5,264 bases of DNA from Pseudomonadota bacterium (GTDB taxonomy: Bacteria; Pseudomonadota; Alphaproteobacteria; Acetobacterales; Acetobacteraceae), in the NCBI GenBank assembly GCA_021815835.1, contig JAKAZN010000178.1:1-5264 (forward strand), read 5' to 3'. The translations under genes were made by a program, and so were the position numbers. The notes under the pieces are model-generated. The model saw only the letters and a list, made by a program, of their open reading frames with translations. It was not told where the DNA came from and did not search any database. Positions within the stretch are counted from its first letter, which is position 1, and every line of letters starts with the position of its first letter. Below, in pieces: positions 1 to 5,264 of the stretch.

Positions 1-441
1 GCCGCGCGGCCCGAGGTGATGTGGTGCCAGCATCACAACGGCGTGTTCCGATCGGTCGATGCCGGTGCCACCTGGACTGACATCACCGCGATCCGCCCGT
101 CCAAATTCGGTTTCGCCGTCGCCGCGCATCCGACCGAGCCGGGCACCGCCTGGTTCGTCCCCGCGATCAAGGACGAGCGGCGCATCCCGGTCGATGGCAA
201 GCTGGTGGTCGCGCGCACGCGCGACGGCGGGGAAAGCTTCGAGGTCCTGACACACGGCCTGCCGCAAAACCATGCTTACGACCTGGTGTGGCGCCACGCG
301 CTCGCGGTCGATGCGACCGGCGAGCGTCTCGCGCTTGGTTCGACCAGCGGCGGGCTGTGGCTGTCGGAGGATGGCGGCGGCACCTGGACCGCGCCCGACG
401 CGCGCCTGCCGCCGATCGCCGTCGCGCGCTTCGCCGATTGA
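1..441 (+). CDS. BNR/Asp-box beta-propeller protein (sialidase/sortilin-like repeat family), 3' part
   Basis: This is the C-terminal 146 residues of a longer protein; the frame is open at the left edge, so the start lies outside the window. Three Asp-box motifs (S/T-x-D-x-G-x-x-W/F) are visible: SVDAGATW at residues 18-25, TRDGGESF at 73-80 and SEDGGGTW at 122-129. Asp-boxes sit in turns between strands of beta-propeller blades in sialidases, sortilin-like proteins and photosystem assembly factors. The spacing of about 50 residues fits one motif per blade. Databases often label such proteins exo-alpha-sialidase or glycosyl hydrolase, but Asp-boxes alone do not show enzyme activity, and I see no sialidase catalytic residues in this part. 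Substrate, partner and cell location cannot be told, because any signal peptide would be off-window. The stop codon (439-441) lies inside a perfect inverted repeat. The fold is fairly sure; the function is unknown. Confidence 0.85.
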   Translation, partial: AARPEVMWCQHHNGVFRSVDAGATWTDITAIRPSKFGFAVAAHPTEPGTAWFVPAIKDERRIPVDGKLVVARTRDGGESFEVLTHGLPQNHAYDLVWRHALAVDATGERLALGSTSGGLWLSEDGGGTWTAPDARLPPIAVARFAD

Positions 442-448
442 TCGGCGA
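431..448 (+). terminator. Inverted repeat over the stop codon of the propeller gene; possible terminator
   Basis: The 18 bases TCGCCGATTGATCGGCGA are a perfect inverted repeat. They can form a 7-bp stem (431-437 with 442-448) closed by the loop TTGA, and the TGA stop codon falls in the loop and first stem base. Downstream there is only a short T run (456-458), so it is a poor fit to a classic rho-independent terminator. It may instead be a 3'-end stabilising hairpin. Coding constraint explains only its left arm. Confidence 0.4.
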
Positions 449-485
449 CGTAACGTTTGCCTACGATCCCACGGAGGCCTCGACC

Positions 486-899
486 ATGGAAATCCAGCCC
501 TACCTGCTGTTCAACGGCCGTTGCGATGAGGCCATCGCCTTCTACCGCGCGGCGCTGGGCGCCGAGCAGGTGATGCTGATGCGCTTCAAGGAGTGTCCCG
601 AACCGCTCGATCCAGCCCGGGTCTCGCCGGCCATGGCGGACAAGGTGATGCACGCGCAGATCCGGATCGGCGAGTCGGTCATCCTGCTCTCCGACGGCCC
701 CTGCACGGGCGAGACGGGGTTCCAGGGCTTCAACCTCACGCTCACCGTGCGTGACGAGGCCGAGGCCGATCGCGCCTTCGCCGCGCTGACCGAGGGCGGC
801 AAGGTGCAGATGCCGCTGGCGAAGACGTTCTTCTCGCCGCGTTTCGGCATGGCGCAAGACCGCTTCGGCGTGGGATGGATCGTCTATGTGACACCGTGA
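486..899 (+). CDS. VOC-family PhnB-like protein, first of a tandem pair
   Basis: This 137-residue protein has the layout of PhnB-like members of the VOC (glyoxalase/bleomycin-resistance/dioxygenase) superfamily, with two beta-alpha-beta-beta-beta modules. The first module opens with YLLFNGRCDEAIAFYRAALG (residues 6-25), where the strand and the FY-containing helix are typical. Strands around H56-D70 follow. The second module starts near N83 (NLTLTVRDEAEADRAFAAL) and ends with the hallmark DRFGVGWIVYV (125-135). Length matches the family. Such proteins are often misnamed 3-demethylubiquinone-9 3-methyltransferase; they lack a methyltransferase fold, and most have no assigned reaction. The ATG at 486 is supported by GGAGG at 473-477, eight bases upstream, and by the family-typical N-terminus starting at once. 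It lies 44 bases after the propeller gene and 30 bases before a second VOC gene, probably in one transcript with the latter. It is presumably cytosolic. Confidence 0.9.
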   Translation: MEIQPYLLFNGRCDEAIAFYRAALGAEQVMLMRFKECPEPLDPARVSPAMADKVMHAQIRIGESVILLSDGPCTGETGFQGFNLTLTVRDEAEADRAFAALTEGGKVQMPLAKTFFSPRFGMAQDRFGVGWIVYVTP

Positions 900-929
900 G
901 GGAGGCGATCCGATCGGGAGACAAACACC

Positions 930-1430
930 ATGGCCATCGTACAGAAGATCGTCCCGTTCCTGTGGTTCGACAGCCAGGCCGAGGACGCGGCGAGATTCTA
1001 TGTGTCGGTCTTCGACGATTCGGGCATCGAGCGCGTAATCCGATACGGCAAGGAAGGGTTCGAGACCCACGGGAAGCCGGACGGTTCGGTCCTCACCGTG
1101 GCCTTCCGGCTTGAGGGCCAGGCCTTCACCGCGCTCAACGGCGGCCCTCACTTCACGTTCAACCAGGCCATTTCCTTCGTGGTCCTGTGCGAGACCCAGG
1201 CCGAGATCGATCGCTACTGGGACAGGCTCCGCGACGGCGGCGACGAGACGGCGCAGCGATGCGGTTGGTTGAAGGACCGATATGGCGTCTCGTGGCAGAT
1301 CGTTCCCGCGGGCCTGCCGGAGATGCTGTCCGGGGCCGAAGCCGCGCGCTCCGGACGGGTGATGAACGCGCTGTTGGGAATGAAGAAACTGGATCTCGCA
1401 GCACTGCGCCAGGCGTTCGACGCGGCCTGA
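930..1430 (+). CDS. VOC-family PhnB-like protein, second of a tandem pair
   Basis: This 166-residue protein belongs to the same PhnB-like VOC group as its upstream neighbour but is clearly a different subtype. The first module has PFLWFDSQAEDAARFYVSVF (residues 9-28). The second begins near Q79-L86 (QAISFVVL) and closes with KDRYGVSWQIVP (115-126). Unlike its neighbour, it carries a C-terminal extension (127-166) with PEML and a predicted helix ending RVMNALLGMKKLDLAALRQAF, a common tail in this subtype. The ATG is supported by GGGAG at 916-920, nine bases upstream. The 30-base gap after the first VOC gene suggests an operon. Many VOC proteins bind a metal through His/Glu residues, but I cannot assign a full ligand set here. 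The methyltransferase name often attached to this family is not supported. The reaction is unknown. Confidence 0.9.
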   Translation: MAIVQKIVPFLWFDSQAEDAARFYVSVFDDSGIERVIRYGKEGFETHGKPDGSVLTVAFRLEGQAFTALNGGPHFTFNQAISFVVLCETQAEIDRYWDRLRDGGDETAQRCGWLKDRYGVSWQIVPAGLPEMLSGAEAARSGRVMNALLGMKKLDLAALRQAFDAA

Positions 1431-1511
1431 TCCCACGCCTGCATGGAGACGGAGCGGAGACAGCCTCGGCCGCCCGTCCCCGCTGACGCACGCAGCCCAG
1501 CTCCGTTGCCT

Positions 1512-1525
1512 GGGGCGGTTGCCCC
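1512..1525 (+). other. Small GC hairpin in the gap between the second VOC gene and the MFS gene
   Basis: GGGGC-GGTT-GCCCC can form a five-pair hairpin 81 bases after the VOC stop codon. No T run follows, so it is weak as an intrinsic terminator. The rest of the gap (1431-1606) shows no supported gene, no RNA gene and no convincing promoter boxes to my eye. Confidence 0.2.
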
Positions 1526-1606
1526 TCCCGGCCGCCTCGGCGACATTCCCCCCACCCGCGCGCTGCGCGTGGCACCGAACGAGACCGGCAGGGAGCAGGA
1601 TCAGGC

Positions 1607-2863
1607 ATGTCGGGGACCCAAGATCGCGCGGCGCCACCGCCGGATCCCCTGCCGCCGCCGAACTGGGCCTTCACCCTCTGGACCATGGTCGGCATCCAGT
1701 TGGTGATGAGCCTCTCATTCACCATCCTGGCACCCATCATGCCGCTCTATCTGCCCGATCTCGGCGTGCACCGGCCGGACCTGATCGATCTCTGGGCGGG
1801 CATCCTCGCCTCCGTCACCTCCTTCGTCGCCACGTTCACGGCGCCGGTCTGGGGGCGGATGGCGGATCGCTACGGGCGCAAGCTGATGGTGCTGCGCTCC
1901 AGCATCGGCATTTCCGTGTTCACCGGCCTGATGGGGATCGCGACCAGTGTCTGGCATCTGCTCGCGTTCCGCATGGCGATGGGGCTGTTCGCCGGCTTCA
2001 ACTCGGCGGCAATCGCGCTGGTGGCAAGCCAGGTGCCGGATCAGCGCCTGGGCTACGCGCTGGGCTGGCTCTCCACCGGACAGCTGGTGGGATCGCTGAT
2101 CGGACCGATCATCGGCGGCGGTCTGGCCGATCTGACCGGAAGCTACCGCGCGCCGTTCTTCTTCGCCGCCGCCATCTCCATGATCGGCTTCGCGCTCGCC
2201 TGGCGGCTGGTGCCGGAGCGGTTCGTCCGGCCCCCGCCCCTGGCGTCCGCGCGCCGCGGGCGCTCCACGGCTTCGGCGGTGGCGCTGCTGCGCGGCACGC
2301 CCGGCCTGGCGGCGCTGATGCTGGTGCTGCTGCTCGCGCAATTCGCGGTGCAGGCGGTGCAGCCGATCGTGACCCTGTTCGTCCAGCAGCTCACCGGCCC
2401 GGTGCCGCAGCTCGCCACCCTGGCGGGCATGGCGTTCTCGGTGACCGGGCTCGCCGACGTGCTCGCCTCGCCGTTTCTCGGCAAGCGATCGGACGTGATC
2501 GGCTATCGGCGGGTGCTGCTCATCAGCCTGTTCGGCGCGGCGGCGGCGACCCTGCCGCAGGCCTTCGCGCACGGCTACTGGGTGTTTGTGGCCGAGCGCT
2601 TCGGCGTGGGGTGCTTCATCGGCGGCATCCTGCCCACCGCCAACGCGCTGATCGGGCGCATGGTGCCGTCCGCCTCGCGCGGGTTCGTCTATGGGCTGAG
2701 CTCGTCGGCGAATTTCCTCGGGATCGCGCTTGGCCCGCTCACCGGGGGCCTGGTGGCGGCGAGCGTCGGCTTGCGCTGGGTGTTCGTGGTGACCGCCGCG
2801 TTGCTGCTGCTGAACCTGGCATGGGTGCGCCTGGCCGTGCCGGCCGCGGTGGATCGCGGCTAG
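1607..2863 (+). CDS. MFS transporter, drug:H+ antiporter-like (DHA1, 12 helices)
   Basis: This 418-residue inner-membrane protein is of normal length for a 12-helix major facilitator. A short proline-rich cytosolic N-terminus (9-19) precedes helix 1. The family motif A is clear in the loop between helices 2 and 3 (GRMADRYGRK, 83-92), and a degenerate second copy follows in the C-terminal half (GKRSDVIGYRR, 292-302). Motif B carries the conserved Arg at R122 (FRMAMGLFAG). Motif C, the antiporter signature, is GQLVGSLIGPIIGGGL (158-173), echoed by GIALGPLTGG (372-381). The charged central loop is about 204-228. Motif C points to proton-coupled export of small molecules, in the manner of MdtG- or TetA-like carriers; the substrate cannot be told. 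AGGA at 1597-1600 sits six bases before the ATG, which decides this start over the internal Met27. No regulator gene is adjacent. argG follows on the same strand after 90 bases, with no obvious functional link. Confidence 0.92.
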   Translation: MSGTQDRAAPPPDPLPPPNWAFTLWTMVGIQLVMSLSFTILAPIMPLYLPDLGVHRPDLIDLWAGILASVTSFVATFTAPVWGRMADRYGRKLMVLRSSIGISVFTGLMGIATSVWHLLAFRMAMGLFAGFNSAAIALVASQVPDQRLGYALGWLSTGQLVGSLIGPIIGGGLADLTGSYRAPFFFAAAISMIGFALAWRLVPERFVRPPPLASARRGRSTASAVALLRGTPGLAALMLVLLLAQFAVQAVQPIVTLFVQQLTGPVPQLATLAGMAFSVTGLADVLASPFLGKRSDVIGYRRVLLISLFGAAAATLPQAFAHGYWVFVAERFGVGCFIGGILPTANALIGRMVPSASRGFVYGLSSSANFLGIALGPLTGGLVAASVGLRWVFVVTAALLLLNLAWVRLAVPAAVDRG

Positions 2864-2883
2864 GTCCTTTGGGCGCCCGGCGC

Positions 2884-2918
2884 GCACCGGCCCCTTGCAC
2901 GCCCCGCCCGGCCGGCGC
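2884..2918 (+). other. Possible hairpin between the MFS gene and argG
   Basis: CCGGCC (2887-2892) is complementary to GGCCGG (2910-2915). Two further pairs lie outside one A/C mismatch, and the loop is 17 bases. No T run follows. It could reduce read-through from the MFS gene or be part of the argG leader, but this gap is so GC-rich that chance pairing is likely. Competing short stems exist just upstream (around 2871-2883). Confidence 0.2.
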
Positions 2919-2923
2919 TACCT
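2895..2923 (+). promoter_or_regulatory. argG: Weak sigma70-type promoter candidate for argG
   Basis: TTGCAC (2895-2900) resembles a -35 box and is followed after 17 bases by CTACCT (2918-2923), a poor -10 match. Transcription would begin near 2930, giving a leader of about 24 bases that still includes the ribosome site GGAAGGA (2940-2946). The spacing is right but the -10 box is weak, and read-through from the MFS gene is an equally good explanation. Confidence 0.2.
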
Positions 2924-2953
2924 CCCGCGCCGCAGCGACGGAAGGACCCCGGC

Positions 2954-4183
<1,230 letters not shown>

Positions 4184-4209
4184 GGCCTGGGGGGCGCTGG
4201 CCCCTGGCC
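4184..4209 (+). terminator. Hairpin in the convergent gap after argG; possible terminator
   Basis: Directly after the argG stop codon, GGCC (4184-4187) pairs with GGCC (4206-4209), and GGGG (4189-4192) pairs with CCCC (4201-4204), with one T/T mismatch between the stems and an eight-base loop. A pyrimidine-rich stretch follows on the plus strand (4211-4227) but without a true T run. The position between two convergent genes only 42 bases apart makes a terminator role reasonable. The incomplete stem keeps confidence low. Confidence 0.35.
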
Positions 4210-4225
4210 GTCCTCCGTTCCTCTC

Positions 4226-4480
4226 CTACGCCCGATCCCCCAGCGTTCGCCGCACGTCGCCCGAGCGGACGCCTTCGATGGCGTTGCCGAGGATGCGGAT
4301 GATGGCGGCGTCGGAGACGTGGTGGGCGAGCAGGGTGACGGCGCCGCCGAGCAGGGCCGACGCGATCGCGAGCGGCGGGATATTCTGCCCGGCCATGTAT
4401 TCGATGGCTTTGTCGGTCACCGCGCCGGCGTGGGAGAGTTGGTTTTCGGTCGGTTCGGGGGTGGTGGGATCGATGGTCAT
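4226..4480 (-). CDS. Small protein of unknown function downstream of the Atm1-type ABC gene
   Basis: I do not recognise this 84-residue protein. It has a polar, Pro/Thr/Glu-rich N-terminus (1-14), then a helix-prone segment (16-31). A hydrophobic stretch at 34-52 follows, opening with IPPLAIASALLGG; it could be one membrane helix or the buried face of a helical bundle. A second amphipathic segment (57-72, containing AAIIRILGNAIEGV) precedes a charged C-terminus. There is no signal peptide pattern, Cys pair or enzyme motif. Coding status rests on a strong ribosome site (AGGGAAGGA on the minus strand, 4489-4497) eight bases before the ATG, on sensible protein composition, and on its place 21 bases after the ABC gene stop, which implies a shared transcript. 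It ends facing argG. A role linked to the ABC transporter is only inferred from position. Confidence 0.75.
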   Translation of the reverse strand: MTIDPTTPEPTENQLSHAGAVTDKAIEYMAGQNIPPLAIASALLGGAVTLLAHHVSDAAIIRILGNAIEGVRSGDVRRTLGDRA

Positions 4481-4501
4481 GGGCGTAGTCCTTCCCTTGG
4501 G

Positions 4502-5264
4502 TCAGCCGGCGGTGACGGGTTCCGGCAGCGCGTCCTCGCCTTCCACCGCTTGCAGCGCCCACATCCGCGCGTAGGTGCCGCGCGCGGCGAGCAGCGCGGC
4601 ATGGGTGCCGCGCTCGGCCACCTGGCCGTCGACCAGCACGACGATTTCGTCCGCATCGATCACGGTGGAGAGCCGATGCGCGATCACCAGCGTGGTACGG
4701 TGGCGCGCGGCGACGTCGAGCGCCGTGCCGATATCGCGTTCGGTGCGGGTATCGAGCGCGCTGGTGGCTTCATCCAGGATCAGGATCGGCGGATTCTTGA
4801 GGATGGTGCGCGCGATCGCGACCCGTTGCTTTTCGCCGCCGGAGAGTTTCAGGCCGCGCTCGCCCACCCGGGTGGCATAGCCCTCGGGCAGGCGCAGGAC
4901 GAAATCATGCACCTGGGCGAGCCGCGCGGCGTGCTCGATTTCCGCCTGGGTCGCGCCGGGGCGGCCATAGGCGATGTTGTAGCCGATCGTATCGTTGAAC
5001 AGCACGGTATCCTGCGGCACGACGCCGATCGCCGCGCGCAGGCTGGCTTGCGTCACGTCGCGCAGGTCCTGCCCGTCGATCAGGATGCGCCCGCCGGTGG
5101 GATCGTAGAAACGGAACAGCAGCCGCGAGATGGTGGACTTGCCGGCCCCGGTCGGCCCGACGATCGCAAGCTTGCGCCCGGCCGGAATCGTCAGGTCGAG
5201 GCCCTTCAGGATTTCCCGGTCGGGACGATAGCCGAAGCGCACGCCCTCGAAACGGACCTCGCCG
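4502..5264 (-). CDS. Atm1/ABCB7-type ABC half-transporter, C-terminal ATPase domain (partial)
   Basis: The 254 codons seen are the nucleotide-binding domain and tail of an ABC exporter. The frame stays open to the right edge ([15 protein letters not shown]), so the GTG at 5240-5242 is internal and the membrane domain lies outside. Counting from that GTG, the motifs are A-loop Tyr5, Walker [10 protein letters not shown] (29-37), Q-loop Gln77, signature LSGGEKQR (133-140), Walker B ILILDE with catalytic Glu158, D-loop SALD (161-164) and H-loop His189. All are intact, so it should hydrolyse ATP. The stretch [20 protein letters not shown] and the segment with [13 protein letters not shown] are typical of the Atm1/ABCB7/HMT1 group. 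Known members export glutathione-linked or persulfide compounds tied to Fe-S and heavy-metal handling; applying that here is inference. Such proteins work as inner-membrane homodimers. A small unknown gene follows after 21 bases. A lipid A or multidrug exporter is a less likely alternative. Confidence 0.93.
   Translation of the reverse strand, partial: GEVRFEGVRFGYRPDREILKGLDLTIPAGRKLAIVGPTGAGKSTISRLLFRFYDPTGGRILIDGQDLRDVTQASLRAAIGVVPQDTVLFNDTIGYNIAYGRPGATQAEIEHAARLAQVHDFVLRLPEGYATRVGERGLKLSGGEKQRVAIARTILKNPPILILDEATSALDTRTERDIGTALDVAARHRTTLVIAHRLSTVIDADEIVVLVDGQVAERGTHAALLAARGTYARMWALQAVEGEDALPEPVTAG

Noticed and set aside
438..467. Promoter-like boxes TTGATC and TACGAT before the first VOC gene
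   Set aside because: The implied start point near 474 would fall on the ribosome site at 473-477, leaving no usable leader, and the 18-base spacing with four-of-six matches is weak.
276..1637. A 453-codon open frame on the minus strand across both VOC genes
   Set aside because: It is antisense to two well-supported genes, its protein is rich in Arg/Gly/His/Ala with no recognisable domain, and long antisense frames are expected in GC-rich genes where stop codons are rare.
1715..2887. A 390-codon minus-strand frame opposite the MFS gene
   Set aside because: Its product is low-complexity, rich in Arg, Gln, His and Gly, with no domain, and it mirrors the codon structure of the MFS gene.
5240..5242. 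GTG as the start of the ABC protein
   Set aside because: The same frame continues upstream to the window edge with residues typical of the start of an ABC ATPase domain in a half-transporter, so this GTG encodes an internal valine.

Overview
The window is an ordinary stretch of high-GC bacterial chromosome. It is densely coded, with short gaps and strongly G/C-biased third codon positions. The protein sequences (an Atm1/ABCB7-type ABC ATPase, a PhnB-like VOC pair, an alphaproteobacterial-looking argininosuccinate synthase) suggest an alphaproteobacterium, probably a sphingomonad. That placement comes from sequence familiarity, not a search.

Left part, plus strand: the 3' end of a BNR/Asp-box beta-propeller protein (1-441) runs off the left edge. 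Its stop codon lies inside a perfect inverted repeat (431-448) that may be a terminator or 3' stabiliser. Two tandem small genes follow (486-899 and 930-1430), both VOC-superfamily PhnB-like proteins and probably co-transcribed. A 176-base gap with no clear gene leads to a 12-helix MFS drug:proton antiporter-like exporter (1607-2863).

Centre, plus strand: a complete argG (2954-4183) encodes argininosuccinate synthase, the second-to-last step of arginine biosynthesis. The 90-base gap before it is very GC-rich, contains a possible hairpin and holds only a weak promoter candidate. argG ends in a gap of 42 bases facing genes on the other strand, and that gap holds a GC-rich hairpin.

Right part, minus strand: the C-terminal nucleotide-binding domain of an Atm1-type ABC half-transporter (4502-5264) is cut by the right edge. 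It is followed 21 bases downstream by an unrecognised 84-residue protein (4226-4480), probably in the same transcript.

The genes do not form one pathway. They look like several unrelated housekeeping or accessory transcription units. I found no mobile element, CRISPR array, tRNA, rRNA or phage feature, and no convincing new system. The least explained items are the small protein behind the Atm1-type gene and the inverted repeat over the stop codon of the first gene.
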